NCBI GenBank assembly: GCA_038211295.1
Contig: JBBQVS010000083.1
Location: forward strand, 1-17,470
DNA: 17,470 nucleotides
Reading direction: 5' to 3'
Source of the DNA: JBBQVS01 sp038211295
GTDB taxonomy: Bacteria > Chloroflexota > Ktedonobacteria > Ktedonobacterales > Ktedonobacteraceae
Of the stretch, positions 4,828 through 12,425 are shown piece after piece. Made by a program: the position numbers and the translations under genes. The notes below the pieces were generated by a model. The model was not told the origin of the DNA and did no database searches. It saw only the letters and a list, made by a program, of their open reading frames with translations. Each line of letters starts with the position of its first letter. Positions within the stretch are counted from its first letter, which is position 1.

Positions 4828-7701
4828 TTATCTCTTCCCTCTCACAGCCATCACCAGTTTTCGCATTTCGGGGCCACATAGTGTCGCGAGAAACAGGGCA
4901 GCCGGCGCGATTGTCGCGATACCGTCGTGCTGTTGCAGGGCGTGGAGTAACCCGCTTGCTGGCACAAGAGGCACAACATAGCCACTACTGAGCGAGAGCA
5001 ACGAGAACGCGAACGGAACCAGAAAGGCAAGACCCGCAAGCGTTTCGGGGGTGAGCCGTCGCCGCGCAATAAACAGCACGAAGCCCAGCAGCGCAACCGA
5101 AAAGAGCAGAGGTGTCAATGTTTGAATTGACGCCTGAAACGCAAAGAGTACAACCTGCCACACGCTCTGATACGTGGCACCACTCGATGTTGTGTGCCGT
5201 AAAAACACAAAGGGATCGCCGAAAAGTATACTACAGCAGAGCATCCAGACAGCGATGCCAAGCACGCCCAGCGTACCAAACGCGATCAGGTAGCTCTCGG
5301 TCTGAGCGCGTGAGTAGCGTTTTAGCCAGCCGATGGCGAACATAAACACGAGTAGCGAGAGAAACAGTGCCCAGCCATCATAACATGTCAGTGTTGCCAG
5401 GAGACTACACAGTGCCGTGCCAATCAGGGACGAGAGGCGGTTGTGACGTGACCATAGGAGGAAACAGCAGCATGTCATAGTCAGCGTTGTAATACACAGC
5501 CAATCGTTCATGGTCAACGTGTTGAGCATAAGCAGGGTTGGATTGAGGACAAAGAGCAACGTACCAATAAAGCTGGCGCGACTGTCCTGAGTGAGGCAAC
5601 GCGCGGCGATAAAGACACATAGCGTGGATAGCAGGTAACACAGAGTCGCCGGTAGCATGATGCCTGTATGCAGGGATGTGCTACTCCACACGAACGGCAA
5701 CGCAAGCAGGTGTGTAAGCGGCAACCATGCGCTCCATGCCTGAGTGAGTTGTAGCGAGCCATTCGCAAGTGTATGCGTGAAGTAGGCATACGTGCAGGAA
5801 GCGATGCTTACACTCAGCGCGATAAGCAGGACAGCGCGAAGCCAGGGGTCTTTATGTGTCGCCAGTCGGGAGCGGCGCAGGATCAGCAACTCCTGTGCGG
5901 TAAAGGCTGGTTTGTACTCGTGATTAAGCGTGTTCAGAGCCAGACGCACCGATGGAAATTGCGCCGAGTTCAAACGGTGTCGCTGCGGTTCTGGCACGGC
6001 GACACGGTTATGATGCTCGATGTGCTGGTTATGGTGGTGGTGTTGTAATGCGATACCGTCCTTCTCAAGAATGGTTGAGACTGCTTCGGCATCGAGTAGA
6101 TGTAGCCCATGCTCCGTCTTCTCCCAGTAGTGGGGCTTCACGATAAGCTGGTACAGCGCGATACATGCAGCGACACTCATCAACAGCCAGTAGACGGGGA
6201 TGAGCAGGGTCCACTTGACCAGTTGATAATGCTTGCGCCGAATACAGGCAAGCAGGTAGATGTACAGGTAAAAAAAGTTGCCGACGACCAGACAGACCAT
6301 ACCGATAGTAACAATTGGCGCGGGGAAAAGCGACCCATACGCGTTACCGATAAATGGGCGGAGTATCTGTGAGACAATCATCGCGAGCCACAACAACGGG
6401 TTGATGAAAAGAACCGCTGTTTTGCCGCCAATCATCAACTGCATCGACAAAAATTCGCGTACACGAAACTCGCGTGCGTAGTGCCAGGGTTCGCGCATAT
6501 GTACAAGATACGTCTGCATGTACCCTTTAATCCAGCGCGAACGTTGCCGTAACCAGTTCTTTGTGCGCGAATTGGCCTCTTCATACGTAGTCGAGTCGAG
6601 CACAACCGTCTCCATTTTGAACCAGGCGAGCCGTAGCCCCAGGTCGCAATCTTCTGTAACGTTGAAGGGGTCCCAACCGCCCAAGGCGCGAATCATTTGA
6701 GTTGGGAAGTGATTCGAGGTGCCGCCAAGCGGAATCAAAAAGTGGGCCTTCTGCAATCCCGGTAATATCAGGTCGAACCAGAGCGAATATTCGGCGGTAA
6801 ACCAGCGTGTCAGCAGGTTTTGATCGGGATTGTAAAAGTTAAGCTTGGCCTGCACACACGCGAGATTAGGCCCATGATTGGCGAAGGTCAACACAGCTTT
6901 CTTGAGTTGAAGCGGGTCAGGTACGTCCTCGGCATCGAAGATGACCACATATTGCCCCACTGATTGAATGAGGCCAAAATTGCAGGCGCGTGGCTTTGTG
7001 CGTGGGTTGCCCTCCGGCACGGTGACAATCTCGAAGTGTGACGGTAAATTCAGGTCAATGATGGCGTTGCGGGTCTCATCGTCGTCCTCTTCCGTCAAAA
7101 ACAGAATTTGCAGTTTGTCGGTGGGATAGTCAAGCCCCTGCATCGCTTTGACAAACTGTGGTACAACACGCGCCTCTTTGTAAAGTGGACACAGAATAGT
7201 GTACATGGGCCATTCCGCGTTCCGCAGAGCTTCCAGCACATTGTTCGCAATCTGCTCCTCCGGCGAGTCGCGCACAATACTTAGCGCGAGTGCCACATCG
7301 AGAATAAGGTGGAGCAAGTAGGCAATCGTAATCACGGTCATTGTGACGATCAATATCTGCCTGCCATAGAAGATCATGCCCACAATCCACGCCAGCAGCA
7401 GCACAAGCAGCGTAATAGATTGCTTGCTAGTAATCACTTTGAGCGCGGAATATTTATAGCGAAACGGCGCATACGCCTGTACATTTTGTTTGCCAACTGT
7501 CACAACCTGCGATGCGTTGGTTGCATAGGCGTCCGCGATCTGCTGGTCACTCGCGGATTGCGAACGCGCCATCTGCTGCGTTAGCCATGCGCGATAGCGC
7601 GTCACTTGCTCATAAAGATATGCGTCCTGCTCTTCGCTGGTGGCGGGTAGAGCATTGGGGTCTGTATGAGAGAGCGTCCCCTCTAGCTGTTGTAAGCTCA
7701 T
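4828..7701 (-). CDS. Processive family 2 glycosyltransferase with C-terminal GT-C-like membrane domain
   Basis: A 957-residue membrane enzyme. After a soluble N-terminus (1-90) come two membrane helices (about 94-141), then a cytosolic GT-A catalytic domain with the synthase motifs of the cellulose/hyaluronan type: acidic EEDDD (204-208), DAED (256-259), TED (349-351) and QRSRW (386-390). Three further helices follow (about 428-520). It should polymerise or transfer a sugar from a nucleotide donor across the membrane; sugar and product cannot be told. A His-rich linker (HHHHNQHIEHH, 554-564) leads to a second polytopic domain (about 618-945) with WLPLTHLLALPF, FVLNPTLL and LTCYDGWAL, which resemble conserved blocks of GT-C/PMT-like transferases. 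ATG start with GGAGAGGA 6 bases upstream. Single gene, divergent from the PBP gene. Confidence 0.9.
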   Translation of the reverse strand: MSLQQLEGTLSHTDPNALPATSEEQDAYLYEQVTRYRAWLTQQMARSQSASDQQIADAYATNASQVVTVGKQNVQAYAPFRYKYSALKVITSKQSITLLVLLLAWIVGMIFYGRQILIVTMTVITIAYLLHLILDVALALSIVRDSPEEQIANNVLEALRNAEWPMYTILCPLYKEARVVPQFVKAMQGLDYPTDKLQILFLTEEDDDETRNAIIDLNLPSHFEIVTVPEGNPRTKPRACNFGLIQSVGQYVVIFDAEDVPDPLQLKKAVLTFANHGPNLACVQAKLNFYNPDQNLLTRWFTAEYSLWFDLILPGLQKAHFLIPLGGTSNHFPTQMIRALGGWDPFNVTEDCDLGLRLAWFKMETVVLDSTTYEEANSRTKNWLRQRSRWIKGYMQTYLVHMREPWHYAREFRVREFLSMQLMIGGKTAVLFINPLLWLAMIVSQILRPFIGNAYGSLFPAPIVTIGMVCLVVGNFFYLYIYLLACIRRKHYQLVKWTLLIPVYWLLMSVAACIALYQLIVKPHYWEKTEHGLHLLDAEAVSTILEKDGIALQHHHHNQHIEHHNRVAVPEPQRHRLNSAQFPSVRLALNTLNHEYKPAFTAQELLILRRSRLATHKDPWLRAVLLIALSVSIASCTYAYFTHTLANGSLQLTQAWSAWLPLTHLLALPFVWSSTSLHTGIMLPATLCYLLSTLCVFIAARCLTQDSRASFIGTLLFVLNPTLLMLNTLTMNDWLCITTLTMTCCCFLLWSRHNRLSSLIGTALCSLLATLTCYDGWALFLSLLVFMFAIGWLKRYSRAQTESYLIAFGTLGVLGIAVWMLCCSILFGDPFVFLRHTTSSGATYQSVWQVVLFAFQASIQTLTPLLFSVALLGFVLFIARRRLTPETLAGLAFLVPFAFSLLSLSSGYVVPLVPASGLLHALQQHDGIATIAPAALFLATLCGPEMRKLVMAVRGKR

Positions 7702-7799
7702 CTGAAATCCTCTCCAAATACTACACGGTCTTCCTATCCTTTCTTTATCGTCTGCGCCGTATACTTCTACAGGGGCTATACTTTCCTGGTATTTTCGGT

Positions 7800-7829
7800 A
7801 TAATAGGCGTAGAGTCAGAGAGGGTACAA
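7800..7829 (-). promoter_or_regulatory. Candidate promoter for the glycosyltransferase gene
   Basis: On the minus strand TTGTAC (7824-7829), an 18-base spacer and TATTAT (7800-7805) give a moderate sigma-70-like match about 100 bases before the ATG. The same bases read TATAAT on the plus strand (7799-7804) but without a matching -35 there. Confidence 0.4.
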
Positions 7830-7935
7830 TTAGCCTCGATAAAGATTTTCATGCAACTATTTGCTGATTTTTACGTCTATCTTTCTAGGGTGTGTATTTC
7901 ACCAGCAGTACCTTACAAATCGCACTAGCATAATT

Positions 7936-7964
7936 TTTTATTGCCGCGTCGTCATCCGTATAAT
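7936..7964 (+). promoter_or_regulatory. Candidate promoter for the PBP gene
   Basis: A perfect -10 TATAAT (7959-7964) lies 59 bases before the PBP ATG. The region 17 bases upstream is T-rich (TTTTAT, 7936-7941) and a poor -35, so activation or an UP-like AT tract may be needed. A single consensus hexamer in an AT-rich region could also be chance. Confidence 0.4.
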
Positions 7965-8023
7965 ATGGTCTATTTTTAAGAAAAGCTCATGCACCGCAAG
8001 GGGTATAGGGGGTACGTACAGCC

Positions 8024-10507
8024 ATGCCGCAAGATAACTCAATATCAGGACAAGACACCCACCCATCAATACCTGTGGTTCCGACTAAGCATTATGAAAG
8101 CACACAAGAACGTAACGCAATCGCAGAGATGCATACCCGTTCTTTAGCGAAAGACACGCCGCTTCCCGCATCACTAAAACTTCCGATACCTTCACTAGCT
8201 CTAGAGGGAGACCTCTTCAAACGGCGTAAGCGGCTCTTACTCCATCACATCACGCGCAAAAATCTCCGTTTGACGCGCGACGATGAGCGACGAAAAGTCA
8301 ATCGTCTCTGGCTCACGCTGGGCAGTACGATCATGTCACTGCTGGTTGTCGTGCTCTCGCTCAGTGGCGCGGGGGCGTATACCGCGTATCGCTTCTACAA
8401 TGATACGCAAACAAAATATGTTCCGCGCGTCGCCACACTGCACGACCTGCTTCCCCGCGACAACCTCAAGATGTATGACAGCAAAGGCGTCTTTATCGGT
8501 GCGTTAACCGATCAAGGTATTCATACAAGCGTCGCGCTCGACCAGATTTCGCCTGATCTTATCAACGCGACCATAGCCACCGAAGACAAGAACTTCTGGT
8601 CAAACTCCGGCGTCGATATTTTACGTATCATACGGGCCGCCATCGACAATCTGCGTAGTGGACGCGTTGTAGAAGGTGGCAGTACGATTACGCAGCAGTT
8701 GATTAAGAATTTGATTGTCGGCAACGAGAGTACGTTTCTTCGTAAATTGCAGGAGATCGCGCTGACGCCGCAGGTAAACACCCGCTATACCAAGCGCGAC
8801 ATTTTGCAGATGTACCTCAACAGTATCTTTTATGGGCAACAGGCATACGGTATCGATGCCGCCGCGAATATCTACTTTGGCATCGATGATACGCAGGGTG
8901 GCCCCTCTGCCGCGTCACGGCTCGATCTTGCACAATCGGCGATGTTAGCTGGTCTTCCAAACTCGCCCGATGGTTACGCACCCGCCCGCCATCCGAAGGC
9001 CGCGATGAGCCGTTGTCAGATTGTGCTTGACATGATGGTGACTCAAGGCTACATCACCAAAGTACAGGCAATCGACGCGATGAAAGAGGTCAGAAGCCCC
9101 GGCTTCTTCAAGCCCGCCGCCGGCGTGACAAGCCGTGCGCCCCATTTTTTCAATTTTGTCTTAAAGCAGTTAAAGCAGACCTATCATCTTAAAGATGGTG
9201 ACTTGTCGCGCTCGGACATGATTGTTTCCACGACGTTGGACATAGAGTTACAGAACAAGATTCAGAAGATCGCGCAACAGCATGTCGCGGAACTCTACAC
9301 GACAGGCCACAACGTCAGTAATGCCGCCGAGGTGCTGATCGATTACCACACGGGCGCGATAATCTCGCTGCTGGGTAGTATCGACTATAATAACACCAGC
9401 ATTGACGGGCAATTCGACGTAGCCACGCAGGGCTACCGTCAGCCTGGTTCATCGTTCAAACCTTATGTCTACGTCACCGCGTTTCAGCAGGGAGCGTCAC
9501 CCGCGCAAGCCATCGCCGACACTCCTCTGACCATTCCACTGCCGGGGGCGGATCCGCCGACGTTCACGCCGGAAAACTACGATCTGCGCTATCACGGGCA
9601 GATGACACTGCGTTGTGCATTACAAAACTCATTGAACATTCCAGCTGTAAAAGTGTTACAACATGTTGGCATCGATAACGCGATGAAAATGGCGCACAAC
9701 ATGGGGATCAGCAGCTATGAAGGCACGCCCGGCTACTCGCTTGTCCTCGGCGGGCTGGGCGTGAAGCTGATTGACCATACATCGGCCTATGGCACATTCG
9801 CGAATAATGGTACGCGCGTCCCCTACTATGCTGTCAAAAAGGTTGTCTACGCGTCCACGCACCAGACGCATACGCATACCGTGGTCAAAGGGACGCGCGT
9901 CCTTAGTCCGCAACTCGCGTACATGATGACCAATGTTTTGAGTGACAATGAAAATCGCAAGCCGGAGTTTTACGACTGTAATGTTCTGCAACTCTTCTCG
10001 AACTCGCGCAACGATTGTTGGGCAGGTGACAGAGGAACGGTGCGACCAGCCGCAGCGAAGACGGGAACAACCAACGATTTCCGCGATAACTGGACAATGG
10101 GCTACACCACCGATTATGTAATGGGCGTGTGGGTTGGCAACGACAATAATACTCCTATGAATAATGTCCTTGGCGTTGATGGTGCTGCCCCCATCTGGCA
10201 CGACGCGATGCTCGTTGCGGAACAGGGCCGCCCCATTCGCGATTTCGTCAATCCCGGCGGTTTGCAACAGGCGACGGTGACGTATCCCGATGGTGTGCGC
10301 TCAACTGACTGGTTCGTTCCCGGAACGGTGCCAGCGTTTGCACCAGTCGCGCCACCGCAGCCGCTCATCGTACCCATTGGCACAGGCACCCCCACGACAG
10401 GGCAGCCTAAGCCAATCGCGCCAACCGGCTATCCGTATTGTCCAAGCAACTTTAGCCTTGTCGCGCCGACACCCGCCAATAACACGGTCAATACAGGGTG
10501 GTGGTAG
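8024..10507 (+). CDS. Class A penicillin-binding protein (GT51 transglycosylase plus transpeptidase)
   Basis: An 827-residue bifunctional cell-wall synthase that polymerises lipid II and cross-links the peptides outside the membrane. A basic cytosolic N-terminus is followed by one membrane anchor (about 95-120). The GT51 domain shows the catalytic Glu in EDKNFWSNSGVD (E187), GGSTITQQ (218-225) and RKLQEIAL. The transpeptidase domain has SSFK (catalytic S476, K479), SLN (S536-N538) and KTGTT (679-683). Two cysteines (652 and 665) sit just before the KTG motif and could form a disulfide. The tail (about 765-827) is Pro/Thr-rich. The histidine usual in GT51 motif 1 is Asn here. ATG at 8024 has a GGGGG Shine-Dalgarno about 11 bases away, slightly long. 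An SDR gene follows after 69 bases. Confidence 0.97.
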   Translation: MPQDNSISGQDTHPSIPVVPTKHYESTQERNAIAEMHTRSLAKDTPLPASLKLPIPSLALEGDLFKRRKRLLLHHITRKNLRLTRDDERRKVNRLWLTLGSTIMSLLVVVLSLSGAGAYTAYRFYNDTQTKYVPRVATLHDLLPRDNLKMYDSKGVFIGALTDQGIHTSVALDQISPDLINATIATEDKNFWSNSGVDILRIIRAAIDNLRSGRVVEGGSTITQQLIKNLIVGNESTFLRKLQEIALTPQVNTRYTKRDILQMYLNSIFYGQQAYGIDAAANIYFGIDDTQGGPSAASRLDLAQSAMLAGLPNSPDGYAPARHPKAAMSRCQIVLDMMVTQGYITKVQAIDAMKEVRSPGFFKPAAGVTSRAPHFFNFVLKQLKQTYHLKDGDLSRSDMIVSTTLDIELQNKIQKIAQQHVAELYTTGHNVSNAAEVLIDYHTGAIISLLGSIDYNNTSIDGQFDVATQGYRQPGSSFKPYVYVTAFQQGASPAQAIADTPLTIPLPGADPPTFTPENYDLRYHGQMTLRCALQNSLNIPAVKVLQHVGIDNAMKMAHNMGISSYEGTPGYSLVLGGLGVKLIDHTSAYGTFANNGTRVPYYAVKKVVYASTHQTHTHTVVKGTRVLSPQLAYMMTNVLSDNENRKPEFYDCNVLQLFSNSRNDCWAGDRGTVRPAAAKTGTTNDFRDNWTMGYTTDYVMGVWVGNDNNTPMNNVLGVDGAAPIWHDAMLVAEQGRPIRDFVNPGGLQQATVTYPDGVRSTDWFVPGTVPAFAPVAPPQPLIVPIGTGTPTTGQPKPIAPTGYPYCPSNFSLVAPTPANNTVNTGWW

Positions 10508-10576
10508 AGGCGTCACTACCCAACGTTCCATTGTGTTGCGTCACTTGTAGTAAAGAAACACAAGGTGAGGTACATA

Positions 10577-11293
10577 ATGGATTTCAAAGGAAAAGTTGTT
10601 CTTGTTACAGGAGCGAGTCGCGGACTTGGGCGTGTCATCGCGCAAGACTTCGCGCAACAAGGGGCAAAGGTTGTACTGGTCGCACGCAATCTGGGGCCAC
10701 TCGAAGAGGTAGAGGACGCAATTCTCGCGGCTGGCGGTGAAGCTCTCGCGGTCTCCGCCGATATTTCAGACTCCAACGCGGTGCAGGCCCTCGCGATGGA
10801 GGTGGGTATTACCTATGGACGGGTTGATATCATCGTCAACAACGCCGCCGTTGCCGTACTCAAACCAATGACCGAGATTTCGCGTGAAGAGTGGCAGCAA
10901 ATGACAGGTGTCAACCTGCACGGCATGTTTCTGATAACACAGACTTTCCTTCCAGGAATGATCGAGCGCAAATCAGGCGTAATCATCAATATCTCAGCCG
11001 CGCTCGCTCGTAACGGTTATCCAAACCTCGCAGTGTATAGCGCGACAAAAGCTGGCGTCATCGCCTTTTCCGAAGCTCTCTCTAAAGAGGTGCGGAAACA
11101 CGGCGTACAGGTCTACACCGTCTGCCCGCACGGTATCAACACAGACCTCTACAAAACACTGTTTGGAGCTGCTGACCCCGCGAAGATACTCGCCCCTCAG
11201 CGCGTCTCACAGGACGTACTCAAGGTAGCGGCAGGCGAGGGCGGCATCAGAAGCGGGCAAACGCTGGAGATATCGGTTGAAACAGCGAAATAA
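10577..11293 (+). CDS. SDR-family oxidoreductase, FabG-like
   Basis: A 238-residue classical short-chain dehydrogenase/reductase using NAD(P)(H). The Rossmann cofactor motif TGASRGLG is at 11-18 and NNAA follows the DIIV strand. The catalytic triad reads Ser140 (NISAA), Tyr154 and Lys158 (YSATK). An Arg after the Gly-rich motif start (GASRG) suggests NADPH preference, as in 3-oxoacyl-ACP reductases, but the substrate cannot be read from sequence. The ATG at 10577 is chosen over a GTG at 10565 because AGGTGAGG lies 6 bases before the ATG and the family starts with xFKGKVVLVTG. The product is slightly short for FabG (usually about 245). It lies 69 bases after the PBP gene and is followed by a hairpin, so it may be read through from the PBP promoter. 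Confidence 0.9.
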   Translation: MDFKGKVVLVTGASRGLGRVIAQDFAQQGAKVVLVARNLGPLEEVEDAILAAGGEALAVSADISDSNAVQALAMEVGITYGRVDIIVNNAAVAVLKPMTEISREEWQQMTGVNLHGMFLITQTFLPGMIERKSGVIINISAALARNGYPNLAVYSATKAGVIAFSEALSKEVRKHGVQVYTVCPHGINTDLYKTLFGAADPAKILAPQRVSQDVLKVAAGEGGIRSGQTLEISVETAK

Positions 11294-11301
11294 ATAGTAA
11301 C

Positions 11302-11346
11302 GAAACATACACATCGCACAAATTTCTGTGGCGACGTGTATGTTTC
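11302..11346 (+). terminator. Hairpin after the SDR gene
   Basis: Arms GAAACATACAC (11302-11312) and GTGTATGTTTC (11336-11346) pair over 11 bp, and inner bases TCGCAC / GTGGCGA extend the stem with one bulge. It starts 8 bases after the SDR stop. The next bases (ATCCCCTG) are not a U-tract. Confidence 0.65.
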
Positions 11347-11371
11347 ATCCCCTGAAATCTCCTGACTGTGC

Positions 11372-11377
11372 TACAAT
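11372..11377 (+). promoter_or_regulatory. Possible -10 element for gpsA
   Basis: TACAAT lies after the SDR hairpin and 46 bases before the gpsA ATG, a suitable place for a gpsA promoter. No clear -35 is present at the correct spacing, so this is only a candidate. Confidence 0.3.
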
Positions 11378-11423
11378 TGCAAGGAAACAGAAAACCGCAA
11401 GATGCAGTAGAGGAGACAAATGC

Positions 11424-12425
11424 ATGGTAGCAGTTGGTGTGATCGGGAGTGGTGCATGGGGTACTACATTAGCTCTGCTTTTAGCACGCAAAGGCATCGA
11501 GACGACGCTATGGGAACATCATTCAGAGCGCGTGTCGGCGATGCGACAACACAACGAAAATACGTTTTTCCTTCCCTCGTTCACCTTTCCTCCTAGCCTT
11601 ACAGTCACCTCAGATATCGCGGAAGCCACGAGTCAGAAAGATATGGTGCTATTGGTTACGCCCTCACAACGGATGCGCGAAAATTTGCGTCTACTCGTTC
11701 CCTATATCACGCAGGACACTATTCTGGTGAGTGCGAGTAAAGGTATCGAGATTAGCACACTCAAGCGCATGACGCAGGTTATCAGTGAGGAAGTACCTAC
11801 GGCCCATACGCGCATTGCGGCTTTGAGCGGGCCAAATATCGCTCGCGAGGTTGCGGAAGAGAAGCCAACCGCCGCCGTTGTCGCTGCATATGACGTGCAG
11901 ACTTCGCGTGAGGTGCAAAGCCTGTTAGGCAGTGGTCACTTTCGTATGTATACGACACAGGATGTGACGGGCGTTGAGTTGAGCGGTGCGCTGAAGAATA
12001 TCATCGCGATTGGCGCGGGCTTCAACGATGGTATGGGCTATGGCGATAACGCGAAGGCCGCGTTTATCACGCGCGGCCTGGCGGAAATCTCGCGGTTGGG
12101 TATTGCGGCGGGAGCGCACCCGCTCACCTTCGCGGGACTCGCAGGCATTGGCGACCTGATCGCGACGTGCGCCAGTCCGTTGAGCCGTAACCAGCAACTT
12201 GGGCGGCGGCTCGCGGCGGGCGAAACGCTTGCGAACATTCTGCAATCGACTTATACCGTCGCGGAGGGCGTAACCACCACAAAGGCGGCCCTTCAACTGG
12301 CCGCGCACTATCAGGTCGATATGCCCATCACAACTCAGCTCAGTCATGTGCTTTTTGAGGGTCTTGATCCGCATCAGGCCGTACCTGAGTTGATGATGCG
12401 CGGCTCTAAAGGCGAGTTAGAATAA
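11424..12425 (+). CDS. gpsA: NAD(P)-dependent glycerol-3-phosphate dehydrogenase
   Basis: A 333-residue cytosolic enzyme that reduces dihydroxyacetone phosphate to sn-glycerol 3-phosphate, the phospholipid backbone. The N-terminal nucleotide-binding motif is GVIGSGAWGTTLA; SKGIE and LSGPNIAREVA follow. The C-terminal substrate domain has GALKNIIAIGAGFNDGMGYG with the catalytic Lys191, TRGLAEISRLG, and FAGLAGIGDLIATCASPLSRN. Length is typical. The reading frame is open upstream to 11328, but the ATG at 11424 has AGGAGA upstream and gives the standard short N-terminus before the GxGxxG motif; an ATG at 11420 is out of frame. The 3' end overlaps the convergent sbcD-like gene by 9 bp. Confidence 0.97.
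   Translation: MVAVGVIGSGAWGTTLALLLARKGIETTLWEHHSERVSAMRQHNENTFFLPSFTFPPSLTVTSDIAEATSQKDMVLLVTPSQRMRENLRLLVPYITQDTILVSASKGIEISTLKRMTQVISEEVPTAHTRIAALSGPNIAREVAEEKPTAAVVAAYDVQTSREVQSLLGSGHFRMYTTQDVTGVELSGALKNIIAIGAGFNDGMGYGDNAKAAFITRGLAEISRLGIAAGAHPLTFAGLAGIGDLIATCASPLSRNQQLGRRLAAGETLANILQSTYTVAEGVTTTKAALQLAAHYQVDMPITTQLSHVLFEGLDPHQAVPELMMRGSKGELE

Larger units (their letters stand above)
7702..8023. other. Divergent intergenic region between glycosyltransferase and PBP genes
   Basis: About 320 bases, AT-rich, that must hold promoters for both divergent genes. Candidate minus-strand promoter elements are at 7800-7829 and a plus-strand TATAAT at 7959-7964. A plus-strand reading frame crosses this region but starts deep in the glycosyltransferase gene, so it is a shadow. 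No RNA gene or convincing hairpin was seen. Confidence 0.6.

Noticed and set aside
7989..8153. Possible upstream small ORF (ATG at 7989) overlapping the PBP start
   Set aside because: It runs out of frame into the PBP coding region without its own Shine-Dalgarno or protein-like composition.
9656..10267. 203-codon minus-strand open frame inside the PBP gene
   Set aside because: It is antisense to the conserved transpeptidase region and has low-plausibility composition; it is a shadow caused by codon bias.
10508..10576. Hairpin TGTGTT...AACACA between the PBP and SDR genes as a terminator
   Set aside because: A stem of about 6 bp with a loop near 18 bases is too weak to separate from chance.
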